From an uncultured Bacteroidaceae bacterium (GTDB lineage: Bacteria; Bacteroidota; Bacteroidia; Bacteroidales; Bacteroidaceae): a stretch of DNA of 12,653 nucleotides. The DNA is taken from NCBI GenBank assembly GCA_934364765.1, contig CAKRMO010000011.1:1-12653 (forward strand), given 5' to 3'. Of the stretch, positions 1 through 7,438 are shown in pieces; the first letter of the stretch is position 1, and each line of letters starts with the position of its first letter. The translations under genes and the position numbers were made by a program. The notes beneath the pieces were generated by a model. That model had not been told where the DNA came from and did no database searches. It saw only the letters and a program-made list of their open reading frames with translations.

Positions 1-62
1 GGGAAATCCTCTGTTGCCAGCGGCAGCGAAAGGCAGTAGTCCCTGATTGTCTCAATGTTCAT
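1..62 (-). CDS. MmcQ/YjbR family protein, N-terminal fragment
   Basis: An ATG at 62-60 on the minus strand opens a frame reading MNIETIRDYCLSLPLATEDF before the window ends. This matches the usual start of MmcQ/YjbR proteins (a short helix, then CLSLP, then a T/V-E-D-F-P stretch). Those are roughly 115-120-residue proteins with a cyanobacteria/CyaY-like double-wing DNA-binding fold whose physiological role is poorly defined. Only 20 complete codons are visible, so the family call rests on the N-terminal motif alone. The gene is divergent from the ferritin gene, with a 123-bp gap between the two starts. A plausible -7 box lies at 89-96. The family is fairly sure from the motif; no function is inferred. 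Confidence 0.7.
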   Translation of the reverse strand, partial: MNIETIRDYCLSLPLATEDF

Positions 63-88
63 ACAGCACAAATTTGCAATTGCATCCA

Positions 89-96
89 CAAAGTTA
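89..96 (-). promoter_or_regulatory. Candidate -7 box for the MmcQ-like gene
   Basis: The minus strand reads TAACTTTG here, matching the Bacteroidota housekeeping -7 consensus TAnnTTTG, about 27 bases before the ATG. The nearest TTTG upstream (112-109) is only 12 bases away instead of the usual 19-21, so the -33 element is not convincing. A 10-bp perfect palindrome, TGCAATTGCA (75-84), lies just downstream and could be an operator or chance. Confidence 0.35.
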
Positions 97-185
97 CAAC
101 TTTTCCGGCAAAACCACGGCTGACACCGCCGCAGGTGGCATGGAATTTGTTTCATGACAACTGTACAACATAAAAACATAACGCT

Positions 186-707
186 ATGCTCAACAAAAAA
201 ATCGAAGAGGCACTCAACGCCCAGATAAACGCCGAAATGTGGTCGGCATACCTCTACCTGTCAATGGCGGCCCACTGCCACGCCAACGGCAACCCCGGAA
301 TGGGCAACTGGTTCGAGGTGCAGTTCCAGGAGGAGCAGGACCACGCGAAAATCCTGTTCAACTACATAATACAGCGCGGCGGACACGTGGAGCTGAAAGC
401 CATCGACGCCGTGCCTACAGAATGGAAGTCGCCGCTTGATGTGTTTGAAAGCACACTGGCCCACGAGCAGAAAGTAACAGAACTGATAAACAACCTGTTC
501 GCCCTCACCACGGCCGAAAACGACTACGCCACCCAAAGCATGCTCAAATGGTTTGTTGACGAGCAGGTGGAGGAAGAGGAAAACGCCCAGAACATAATCG
601 ACAACCTCAGGATGATAAAGGACAACGGCTACGGGCTTTACATGCTCGACAAGGAACTCGCCGCCCGCACATACACGCAGGCCGCGCCCCTCGCCGCAAA
701 AGCCTGA
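186..707 (+). CDS. ftnA: Bacterial non-haem ferritin
   Basis: This 173-residue protein is a cytosolic iron-storage ferritin. It oxidises Fe(II) at a di-iron centre and stores the mineral inside a 24-subunit shell. All ferroxidase ligands known from E. coli FtnA are at identical positions: E17, E50, H53, E94 and Q127, with E130 for the third iron site and E49 and E126 also present. The N-terminal four-helix bundle is complete. There is no haem-ligand methionine pattern to suggest bacterioferritin, and the length is typical of FtnA. The last ten or so residues form a short Ala-rich tail. The ATG is preceded by an A-rich leader with no clear Shine-Dalgarno sequence, which is normal in Bacteroidota. 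The gene is monocistronic: it is divergent from the gene on its left and closed by a strong terminator at 732-773. I saw no convincing Fur box or promoter in the 123-bp upstream gap. Confidence 0.96.
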   Translation: MLNKKIEEALNAQINAEMWSAYLYLSMAAHCHANGNPGMGNWFEVQFQEEQDHAKILFNYIIQRGGHVELKAIDAVPTEWKSPLDVFESTLAHEQKVTELINNLFALTTAENDYATQSMLKWFVDEQVEEEENAQNIIDNLRMIKDNGYGLYMLDKELAARTYTQAAPLAAKA

Positions 708-731
708 ACGCCCGCACAGGCACAGCCAAAA

Positions 732-773
732 CAAGGCTTGCACCGCCAGCATGGTGCAAGCCTTGCTTTTTTT
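732..773 (+). terminator. Rho-independent terminator of ftnA
   Basis: A perfect 13-bp stem (CAAGGCTTGCACC at 732-744 pairing with GGTGCAAGCCTTG at 753-765) encloses an 8-base loop and is followed by C and seven T residues. It begins 25 bases after the ferritin stop codon and separates ferritin from the glycosyltransferase. Confidence 0.93.
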
Positions 774-863
774 CATGCCACGGCGCACAACGCGAATGGG
801 GAAAAAACATTAGCCGCACCGTGCAATAATTCGCCGCCGCCGGGGTTAATAATATAGTTTATC

Positions 864-1631
864 ATGAAAGTATCCATAATAACAGCCACCTTCAACAGTG
901 CCGGCACAATAGCCGACACCCTTGAGTCCGTCCTCGCCCAAACCTACAGCGACATAGAATACATTGTGGTTGACGGCGACTCACGCGACGCCACCATGGA
1001 CATAGTGAACAGCTACGCCCCGAAGTTCGGCGGGCGCATGAGGACAGTGAGCGAAAAGGACAACGGAATATACGACGCGATGAACAAGGGCATACGCATG
1101 GCCACCGGCGACATTGTGGGCATACTCAACTCGGACGACTACTTCACCTCCGCCGACGTGGTTGAGAAAATGGTCAGCGCGTTCCCGCCCGAAGCCGACG
1201 CGGTTTACGGCGACGTGCATTTCATACGCGACAAACGCCCCGGCGTGGTTGTGAGATACTACAGCTCGCGGCTGTTCCGCAGGTTCATGCTGCGCTTCGG
1301 CTTCATGCCCGCCCACCCGTCGCTCTACGTGCGCCGCGAAGTGTTCGCACGCGTGGGACTCTACAAGACCGACTACAAAATAGGCTCCGACTTTGAAATG
1401 GTGGTGAGGATGTTCCACACGTTCGGCATTGCCACACGCTACATACCGCTCGACTTCGTAACAATGAGAATGGGCGGCGCAAGCACGCGCAACATAGCCA
1501 GCCGCGCAACGCTGCTGAAGGAGGACACAAGGGCGTGCCGGGAAAACGGAATACACACAAACCGCTGCGTGATGTCGTGCAAATACATCTTCAAGCTAAT
1601 GGAATACCGCCCCGGAGTGTTCCAGAGATAA
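864..1631 (+). CDS. Family 2 glycosyltransferase (GT-A fold, WcaE-like)
   Basis: This 255-residue inverting glycosyltransferase transfers a sugar from a nucleotide-sugar donor, probably at the cytoplasmic face during surface-polysaccharide or glycan assembly. The N-terminus (residues 3-11, VSIITATFN) is the first GT-A strand. VVDGDSRDAT (35-44) is the nucleotide-binding region. SEKDNGIYDAMNKG (63-76) is typical of the WcaE-like subgroup, and NSDD (89-92) is the metal-binding DXD equivalent. The motif HPSLYVRR in the second half fits the acceptor-side region of the same subgroup. There is no membrane segment or signal peptide. The length is about usual for the group. The gene stands alone between two terminators, not inside a polysaccharide locus, so its acceptor and pathway cannot be read from context. 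The donor sugar is unknown. Confidence 0.9.
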   Translation: MKVSIITATFNSAGTIADTLESVLAQTYSDIEYIVVDGDSRDATMDIVNSYAPKFGGRMRTVSEKDNGIYDAMNKGIRMATGDIVGILNSDDYFTSADVVEKMVSAFPPEADAVYGDVHFIRDKRPGVVVRYYSSRLFRRFMLRFGFMPAHPSLYVRREVFARVGLYKTDYKIGSDFEMVVRMFHTFGIATRYIPLDFVTMRMGGASTRNIASRATLLKEDTRACRENGIHTNRCVMSCKYIFKLMEYRPGVFQR

Positions 1632-1668
1632 CCGTTGCGAATAACCTGTAAAACAACTATAAGCAATT

Positions 1669-1698
1669 GCAAAAAGCCCCTGTTCAAGGCTTTTTTGC
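1669..1698 (+). terminator. Terminator after the glycosyltransferase gene
   Basis: GCAAAAAGCC (1669-1678), a 9-base loop, then GGC and six T residues form a hairpin with a short GC core and an A/T-rich base. It lies 38 bases past the stop codon. The A-tract on the left makes it potentially bidirectional, but no minus-strand gene ends here. Confidence 0.75.
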
Positions 1699-1772
1699 AT
1701 TAAAATGCAGGACAAAAAAGAAAAACCGCCGTATTTTCAACATTTTACCAAGGCTTTACGGGAATAAATTGC

Positions 1773-1780
1773 TAAATTTG
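1773..1780 (+). promoter_or_regulatory. Candidate -7 box for pnp
   Basis: TAAATTTG matches the Bacteroidota -7 consensus TAnnTTTG. Transcription would start near 1785-1790 and leave an A-rich leader of about 55-60 bases before the pnp ATG. No TTTG occurs at the expected 19-21-base distance upstream; only TTTA sequences at less suitable spacing are seen, so the -33 element is weak. Confidence 0.45.
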
Positions 1781-1843
1781 TGCGTTTTTACGGACATAGG
1801 AATTTTCAGACGCAAGAAGAAAACAATAAAAGAAGATTTTTAG

Positions 1844-4150
1844 ATGAATGTTATCAAGAAAACTGTTTCGCTTCCCGACGGACGGGAGATAAGCATCGAA
1901 ACAGGCAAACTGGCGAAGCAGGCCGACGGCGCGGTGATGCTCAGCATGGGCGGCACAATGCTCCTCGCAACGGTATGCGCCGCACAAGACGCAGTACCGG
2001 GCACAGACTTCATGCCCTTGCAGTGCGATTACAGGGAACGCTACTCAGCGGCAGGACGCTTCCCCGGAGGGTTCACAAAACGCGAGGGACGCCCCTCCGA
2101 CTACGAGATTCTCACGAGCCGTCTCGTTGACCGCGCACTCCGCCCGCTGTTCCCCTCGAACTATCATGCCGAAGTTTACGTAAACATAATGCTCTTCTCC
2201 GCCGACGGAGTGGACATTCCCGATGCACTTGCAGGCTTCGCCGCTTCGGCTGCGCTCGCCTGCTCCGACATTCCCTTTGAAGCTCCGATTTCAGAGGTCC
2301 GCGTGGCGCGCATAAACGGCGAATACGTGATAGACCCCACATACGAGCAGATGAAGAACGCCGACATGGACATCATGGTGGGAGCTACCGAAGAGAACAT
2401 CATGATGGTGGAAGGCGAAATGGACGAAGTTTCCGAGCAGGACCTCATCGGCGCGCTCAAGGCCGCACACGAGGCAATAAAGCCCATGTGCCGCCTGCAG
2501 AAAGAGCTTGCCAAGGAACTCGGCACCGATGTGAAGCGCGAATACTGCCACGAGGACAACGACGAGGAATTGCGCGAAGAGGTGCGCAAAGCCTGCTACG
2601 ACAAGGCATACCAGATTACGCTTGAAGGAAACCGCGACAAGCACGCACGCGAAGACGCTTTCTCGCAAATACGCGAGGACTTCAAGGAAGCATACGCGGC
2701 AGCGCACACCGACTTGGGCGAGGACGAGCTTGAAGAAAAGAACGCGCTTATCGACCGCTACTATTACGATGTGGAGCGCGATGCCATGCGCCGTTGCGTT
2801 CTTGACGAAAAACGCCGCCTTGACGGTCGCGGATATGCAGACATACGCCCCATTTGGTGTGAGGTAAGCCCGCTTCCCGCGCCCCACGGCTCGGCAATAT
2901 TCACACGCGGGGAAACACAGGCACTCGCAACCTGCACGCTCGGCACAAAGCTCGACGAGAAGATGATTGACGAAGTGCTCGACCAGAGCATGCAGCGTTT
3001 CCTCCTGCACTACAACTTCCCGCCCTATTCAACAGGCGAGGCCAAGGCGCAAAGGGGCACCGGCCGCCGCGAAATAGGACACGGACACCTTGCATGGCGC
3101 GGACTGAAGGGCCAGATACCCGCAGATTTCCCCTACACCGTGCGCGTGGTGAGCGACATACTCGAATCCAACGGCTCGTCTTCAATGGCAACCGTATGCG
3201 CCGGCTGTCTGGCGTTGATGGATGCGGGCGTTCCCTTGAAGAACCCGGTTTCGGGTATTTCAATGGGCCTCATCAAAAACCCCGGAGAGGAGAAATACGC
3301 AGTGCTTAGCGACATTCTCGGCGACGAGGACCACCTTGGCGACATGGACTTCAAGACCACCGGCACGCCAAACGGCCTCACCGCAACTCAGATGGACATA
3401 AAATGCGACGGACTTTCATACGAAATCCTTGAAAAGGCGCTCATGCAGGCCAAGGAAGCACGCGAACACGTTTTGGGCGAAATGCTCAAGGTTCTCGACA
3501 AGCCGCGTGCCGACTTCAAGCCGCAGGTTCCGCGCATCGAGGCGTTCGACATTCCCAAGGAATACATCGGCGCAGTGATAGGCCCGGGCGGAAAGATTAT
3601 CCAGGGCATACAGGAAGAGACCGGAGCCACCATAACCATCGAGGAAACCGACGGCGTTGGCAAGGTGCAGGTTTCAGCCCCAAACAAGGAGAGCATAGAC
3701 GCCGCCGTTGCAAAAATCCGCGCCATTGTGGCAATTCCAGAAGTTGGCGAAACCTACGAGGCAAAAGTTGTGAGCATCATGCCATACGGCTGCTTCGTGG
3801 AATTCATGCCGGGCAAGGAAGGACTGCTCCACATAAGCGAGCTCGACTGGAAACGCTACGACACCGTTGAAGACGCAGGCATACACGAGGGCGACAAGAT
3901 AAGCGTAAAGCTTCTCGACATAGACGCAAAGACAGGCAAGTTCCGCCTTTCCCACCGCGCACTGCTCGAAAAGCCCGAAGGCTACGAGGAACGTCCGGCA
4001 CGCCGCCCGCGCCGCGAACCGAGAGGTGAACGCCGCGACGGCAACGACCGCCGCGAACGCCACAACGGCCCGCGCCACGAGCGCGGAGAGCGTTTTGAGC
4101 ACAAAGGCAACGAAGGCGCAGAACCCCAAAACAACGAAACGCAGGAGTAA
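1844..4150 (+). CDS. pnp: Polyribonucleotide nucleotidyltransferase (PNPase)
   Basis: This 768-residue protein is the phosphorolytic 3'-to-5' exoribonuclease that degrades mRNA to nucleoside diphosphates and acts in the cytosol as a trimer. Domains in order are: a first RNase PH domain (from residue 1); the linker helical domain (about 220-320, highly charged); a second RNase PH domain containing [15 protein letters not shown] and the catalytic block [12 protein letters not shown] (493-504), whose D496 and D502 match E. coli D486 and D492; a KH domain around 560-620 with IGPGGK; and an S1 domain from about 635 to 707. Residues from about 712 onward form a low-complexity Arg/Glu/Asn/His-rich tail absent from minimal PNPases. 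The ATG is preceded by an A-rich leader. The gene is monocistronic, with a promoter at 1773 and a terminator at 4216. The usual rpsO neighbour is not present. Confidence 0.97.
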   Translation: MNVIKKTVSLPDGREISIETGKLAKQADGAVMLSMGGTMLLATVCAAQDAVPGTDFMPLQCDYRERYSAAGRFPGGFTKREGRPSDYEILTSRLVDRALRPLFPSNYHAEVYVNIMLFSADGVDIPDALAGFAASAALACSDIPFEAPISEVRVARINGEYVIDPTYEQMKNADMDIMVGATEENIMMVEGEMDEVSEQDLIGALKAAHEAIKPMCRLQKELAKELGTDVKREYCHEDNDEELREEVRKACYDKAYQITLEGNRDKHAREDAFSQIREDFKEAYAAAHTDLGEDELEEKNALIDRYYYDVERDAMRRCVLDEKRRLDGRGYADIRPIWCEVSPLPAPHGSAIFTRGETQALATCTLGTKLDEKMIDEVLDQSMQRFLLHYNFPPYSTGEAKAQRGTGRREIGHGHLAWRGLKGQIPADFPYTVRVVSDILESNGSSSMATVCAGCLALMDAGVPLKNPVSGISMGLIKNPGEEKYAVLSDILGDEDHLGDMDFKTTGTPNGLTATQMDIKCDGLSYEILEKALMQAKEAREHVLGEMLKVLDKPRADFKPQVPRIEAFDIPKEYIGAVIGPGGKIIQGIQEETGATITIEETDGVGKVQVSAPNKESIDAAVAKIRAIVAIPEVGETYEAKVVSIMPYGCFVEFMPGKEGLLHISELDWKRYDTVEDAGIHEGDKISVKLLDIDAKTGKFRLSHRALLEKPEGYEERPARRPRREPRGERRDGNDRRERHNGPRHERGERFEHKGNEGAEPQNNETQE

Positions 4151-4215
4151 AACCTCCGGCAAACATACCGTCGGGGACATGGCGTAAAAACCACCCCCCC
4201 GCAAAGCAAACCAAA

Positions 4216-4253
4216 CCGCAGCCCCGGCATCTTTGCCAAGGCTGCGGCTTTTT
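4216..4253 (+). terminator. Rho-independent terminator of pnp
   Basis: An 8-bp GC-rich stem (CCGCAGCC at 4216-4223 pairing with GGCTGCGG at 4240-4247) contains an inner 4-bp stem (GGCA/TGCC around TCTT) and is followed by CTTTTTG. It ends pnp transcription before the convergent receptor gene. Confidence 0.9.
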
Positions 4254-4378
4254 GTTACCGATTATCATTACGCTGCGGATGCTCGTTTTCTTTTAAGTCT
4301 TTGGTTTACAGGCGATTACCCTTGTCTTACAAATTATACATAAGCATCTGTTTCCCAATACATTGCAAGGCGCGAAAA

Positions 4379-4456
4379 TTATGTCTGACGTAGTTTGAAT
4401 TATGTCTGATATAATTTTTTCTACATAGGACATAGTTTTTTCTATGTCCTATGTAG
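4379..4456. repeat. Repeat array A: four 15-bp units at 21-bp period
   Basis: The units start at 4379, 4400, 4421 and 4442, exactly 21 bp apart: TTATGTCTGACGTAG, TTATGTCTGATATAA, CTACATAGGACATAG and CTATGTCCTATGTAG. Spacers are TTTGAA, TTTTTT and TTTTTT. Units three and four are exact reverse complements and form a 15-bp hairpin with a T6 loop, followed by TTTT. The array is framed by GCGAAAA on the left and TTTTCGGC on the right, so the whole element has roughly inverted ends. It sits between convergent genes. I recognise no named repeat family. The periodicity and the copies in two other gaps make a real element certain; its function is open. Confidence 0.93.
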
Positions 4457-4481
4457 TTTTCGGCAGCTGTGCATACTGTCA

Positions 4482-7061
4482 TTAAAATCTGCCTTTTTCG
4501 GCATTTCCCGCGCCGGTGCCTTTGTACTTGCTTCCTGCTGTGTTGAAACGATAACTCACTGTCAGTTTCACAGCTTGCGAGTCGCTGTAATTCCATTTGT
4601 TGAGGAGCATACTTGTGCCGTAAGTGAACATCGAATTGCGGGCTGTGCGGAATATGTCCGTAGCCTGCAGTTGGAACGTCCAACGGTCCAGTTTTTTCAC
4701 CACCCCAAAATTCATCTGCCAGCTCGGTTTCAGCGTCGCTATGGTCATGTCGCCGTATGTGTTTCCCGAAAAGTCCAAAGACAGAATGTAGTCATTCGGA
4801 AGGGAAAACGAGTTGTACCAACTTGCAAACAGCAGCGGGTTGTTCATTTTCCGGGTTGCGCCGTTGTGCATCATTTTGAAATCCTGCCCCATCAAAGTCA
4901 GGGACAACCGTGGCGACCACAGTCCGAACTTCGGGGTAAGGGACAGCGTTGCCGTGTATTTGTTAAGATGCGGATTGTTGACATTGTTGAAAATGTTCAG
5001 CGGCCTGTCCCCGCCGGGCTGCAAGTCAATCCGGCTGACTATGGCATCGTCAACATGCTGAAAGCTTGCGCCAAAATAAATCCAACGCCAAACGCCCGTC
5101 ATTGTGATGTCGTGGATTATTTCGGGCTGCAGCTGCGGATTTCCTTTCTCGTAGGTAAATACATCATCGTACTGCATATTGCTGCTCAGCTCGCGGTAGG
5201 ACGGGCGGCGCGTCTTCATCGCATAGTCAACAGACAGTTTCGCCTTTCCTATGGGGAACGATATGCCGGCGTTGGGGAACACCTTGTCATACTTTCGGCT
5301 TTGCCCTGCCATCCACACTTCATGCTCGTAATAGTCCGATGTGGTGTGCTCATACCTTAGTCCCGCCCCCAAGTCAGCCTTTCCCAAGGAAATGTCGTAA
5401 GACAAGAACCCTGCATATTTGCTCTCCTTTATATGGTCATCGGTTGAGGCGATTACCAGTTGCTCGTTGTCGTATGTTTGCTTGCGGTTTGTGAAGACAA
5501 GTTCGCCTCCGGCTTCCACCCTGCCCTTTCCCACAGGATGCGAAAACACGAGTTTGGAGGCGAACATCAGATTGTCGGCCTTGTTCACGCTGTTCACGCG
5601 GCTTTCCCCCGAAAGGCTGCTTAGTTCCTTTATATTCTGCACCGCCTTGTCCTGACGCACCACCAAATCGTTGTCGAAAGCTATGCTCCACTTGCCGGCT
5701 TCACCCCTGTAATAGGCATTCACATAGTGGGCTGGGGCGCGGCGGTGGTCCCATTTCAGGTCGTAGCGTATATTCTCCTGCTCCACGCCGTTTTTCGCCA
5801 CGGTCTGCAACGTCGGCCAAGCGGAGGTGCTGTTCGGCATAAAGCTCGTATTATATTTTGCCCCGATTGAATGGTGTTCGTTGAGCGCGTAGTTGAAGCC
5901 TATATTCGAAGAGATTGAAGCCATGCTCTTTGGAAATATGCCTATGTCGCTGTGCATCCGCCACACGTCGCCGTCTTTCCAAACAGTTTTGTTGTCTTTC
6001 TGATGCTGATACCGCTGCACCAAATCGTAATACAGTCCGCCAAACACGTCCAAGCCACCCTTGCGCCAATTCAAGTTGCCCCCCTCCGACAAAGACAGGT
6101 AACGCCCCTGGCGCAGCATGGAAGTAAAGTCCCCACTCAAACCGTCGCCCCGCTTTCTTACGGTTTTGACCGTAATCACCGCCCTTGTGGTGGCATCGTA
6201 TTTGTCGCCGGGATTATTGTTTAAGACCACCGAGGCTATATCCTTGGAACTTATTCTTTCAAGTTCGGTGTTGTCGGTAAGTTTCCTGCCGTTGACATAA
6301 ATCTGCGCACTGCCTTTGCCATAGACACTGAACTTGCCGTCGCCGCCATACACGCCCGGCACTTGCGCAAGCACATCGTTCGCCGTACCCGCCTCGCTCA
6401 AAGGCGTGCCCTTGACTTGGGTAACGAATCCTTCGCTTGTCATCTCAAAAGTTTTCCGCAGCCCTTTCACCACAACCTTTGACAGGTTCACGGTATCCGC
6501 CTTCAAGACCATTTCCCCTATTTCACCAGCGTTGCAAATGCCGTAAGCCGTTTTATAGCCCACGCAGCTCACCCTTACGATAGCTTTCTTCGCCTCACAA
6601 GGTATCACGAAACGGCCGTCCTCATTCGTTACGCCGCCTGTGACAAAGGCGGAGTCGCCGGCATCCAACAGGGCGACACTGGCAAACTCTACAGGGCGAC
6701 GGCGAACGTCAATGATGCGCCCCATCATCTTTGAGGAGGTTTTCCGGGTGCATTCCACAATGATGACATTATCCAACTGCGTCATCCTTATGGGATAGAA
6801 GCCTATCAACTGGCGTATGGCGCCGGGCACACTCATGTTGCGGATGCTTTTCGTTACAGTAAAATCCTCCAACTCGTCGTAAACGAAATTTATGGCGTAT
6901 TCATCCTGCGCGGCATTCAGATCTTTCAATGCCGCAGAGAACGACACATTATTATATTGGCGTGTGATGCGCTGGGCTGTGGCAGACAGTTGGGAGCAAA
7001 CGGCGCAAAGCGCCACCAACATTGCTTTCCTGAAAAAAATCATCACTTTCAAAAGTTCCAT
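4482..7061 (-). CDS. TonB-dependent-type outer-membrane receptor/transducer (STN + carboxypeptidase-like + plug + beta-barrel)
   Basis: From the ATG at 7061 this is an 859-residue outer-membrane protein. Residues 1-30 are a Sec signal peptide ending SATAQ. Residues 31-107 are an STN (secretin/TonB N-terminal) signalling domain. Residues 108-190 are a carboxypeptidase-regulatory-like domain (GRIIDVRRRPVEFASVALLD). A plug follows (DVLAQVPGVYGGDG, then IYVNGRKL), and then a long beta-barrel ending in SKYKGTGAG and a C-terminal Phe, as in the outer-membrane beta-barrel family common in Bacteroidota. It is not SusC-like and has no SusD partner. The STN domain and the upstream sigma/anti-sigma pair suggest it relays ligand occupancy to the anti-sigma factor; the ligand is unknown. 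The frame can also open at TTG 7073 or ATG 7043. I chose 7061 because it is an ATG with GGAAAAGGA just upstream, although the spacing is short. Expression probably comes from the ECF-type promoter at 7107-7136. Confidence 0.92.
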   Translation of the reverse strand: MELLKVMIFFRKAMLVALCAVCSQLSATAQRITRQYNNVSFSAALKDLNAAQDEYAINFVYDELEDFTVTKSIRNMSVPGAIRQLIGFYPIRMTQLDNVIIVECTRKTSSKMMGRIIDVRRRPVEFASVALLDAGDSAFVTGGVTNEDGRFVIPCEAKKAIVRVSCVGYKTAYGICNAGEIGEMVLKADTVNLSKVVVKGLRKTFEMTSEGFVTQVKGTPLSEAGTANDVLAQVPGVYGGDGKFSVYGKGSAQIYVNGRKLTDNTELERISSKDIASVVLNNNPGDKYDATTRAVITVKTVRKRGDGLSGDFTSMLRQGRYLSLSEGGNLNWRKGGLDVFGGLYYDLVQRYQHQKDNKTVWKDGDVWRMHSDIGIFPKSMASISSNIGFNYALNEHHSIGAKYNTSFMPNSTSAWPTLQTVAKNGVEQENIRYDLKWDHRRAPAHYVNAYYRGEAGKWSIAFDNDLVVRQDKAVQNIKELSSLSGESRVNSVNKADNLMFASKLVFSHPVGKGRVEAGGELVFTNRKQTYDNEQLVIASTDDHIKESKYAGFLSYDISLGKADLGAGLRYEHTTSDYYEHEVWMAGQSRKYDKVFPNAGISFPIGKAKLSVDYAMKTRRPSYRELSSNMQYDDVFTYEKGNPQLQPEIIHDITMTGVWRWIYFGASFQHVDDAIVSRIDLQPGGDRPLNIFNNVNNPHLNKYTATLSLTPKFGLWSPRLSLTLMGQDFKMMHNGATRKMNNPLLFASWYNSFSLPNDYILSLDFSGNTYGDMTIATLKPSWQMNFGVVKKLDRWTFQLQATDIFRTARNSMFTYGTSMLLNKWNYSDSQAVKLTVSYRFNTAGSKYKGTGAGNAEKGRF

Positions 7062-7106
7062 ATCCTTTTCCAATCCTTACACTATCTATACAGTTGAGCC
7101 AAGTGG

Positions 7107-7136
7107 AAAAACTAAGCAAAACTATTACTTTTTTCA
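7107..7136 (-). promoter_or_regulatory. Probable ECF sigma-factor promoter of the receptor gene
   Basis: On the minus strand this block reads TGAAAAAAGT, a short variable stretch, then GTTTTGCTTAGTTTTT. It is identical at 28 of 30 positions to the block at 8626-8655 before the sigma gene, and both lie just upstream of a start codon (45 and 27 bases). I infer that TGAAAAAAGT is the -35-like element and the CTTAG region the -10-like element. The conservation in non-coding DNA is seen directly; the sigma assignment is inferred from the gene cluster. Confidence 0.75.
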
Positions 7137-7227
7137 ATATTTGCTGATATAATCACCAATTCCATGCCATGCCCCACTCTGTATGAGCCATTCCATGCAA
7201 ACGCCGCCGCACCCAATGTCCGCAAAA

Positions 7228-7305
7228 CTACATCAGACATAGAAAAAACTACATAGGACACAGAAAAAATTATATCAGACATAATTCAAATTACATCAGA
7301 CCTTT
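7228..7305. repeat. Repeat array B: four 15-bp units at 21-bp period
   Basis: The units start at 7228, 7249, 7270 and 7291: CTACATCAGACATAG, CTACATAGGACACAG, TTATATCAGACATAA and a decayed TTACATCAGACCTTT. Spacers are AAAAAA, AAAAAA and TTCAAA. Its third unit with both flanks is a 28-bp exact inverted match to array A (7263-7290 against 4394-4421). The array therefore lies in the opposite orientation to A, and the two flank the receptor gene. It sits about 90 bp upstream of the receptor promoter and about 130 bp after the anti-sigma stop. Confidence 0.92.
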
Positions 7306-7438
7306 TTTCACCATTCTCAAACATCTGGCAAACAGTAACTTACAAAGAAATTTTTGAATTACGCTTAATCCTTTGCAAATCAGCGTTTTGAAGCGTGCAA
7401 ATCGTTTTTCTTGCAAAATTCATAGCACTCCACTTTTA

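Larger units (their letters stand above)
4151..4481. other. Convergent intergenic region between pnp and the receptor gene
   Basis: This 331-bp gap between the 3' ends of two convergent genes holds the pnp terminator (4216-4253) and four-unit repeat array A (4379-4456). The stretch 4254-4378 shows no gene, RNA or clear signal. There is no conventional GC-rich terminator for the receptor gene on the minus strand; the array itself begins 25 bases after that gene's stop codon. Confidence 0.85.
7074..7438. other. Anti-sigma to receptor intergenic region
   Basis: This 365-bp gap between two same-strand genes contains the ECF-type promoter (7107-7136), repeat array B (7228-7305) and a 14-bp near-duplication at the anti-sigma stop codon. 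I found no convincing terminator after the anti-sigma gene and no small gene. The stretch 7310-7425 is A/T-rich with two GCAAATC copies and nothing I recognise. Confidence 0.8.

Noticed and set aside
261..788. Long minus-strand frame opposite ferritin
   Set aside because: It is the antisense shadow of a canonical ferritin gene and crosses its terminator; its composition (repeated V, L, C, G) is not protein-like.
1793..1800. GGACATAG in the pnp leader, resembling the CT-type repeat core
   Set aside because: Only 8 bases match, with no second unit at 21 bp; likely chance.
2291..3010. Minus-strand frame of over 200 codons inside pnp
   Set aside because: Antisense to a fully conserved PNPase; biased composition and no recognisable motif.
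4379..4456. CRISPR array
   Set aside because: Repeats are 15 bp with 6-bp A/T spacers and occur in both orientations; no spacers of useful length and no cas genes.
4482..7061. SusC-type glycan importer
   Set aside because: The STN plus outer-membrane beta-barrel organisation and C-terminus fit another receptor family, and there is no SusD gene next to it.
7117..7124. Housekeeping -7 box TAGTTTTG before the receptor gene
   Set aside because: It lies inside the conserved ECF-type block, the TA is not conserved in the matching block before the sigma gene, and there is no -33 TTTG at 19-21 bases.
4379..7305. Proven invertible phase-variation switch
   Set aside because: No recombinase gene in the window and no alternative promoter arrangement; only the inverted repeat is seen, so it is kept as a hypothesis.
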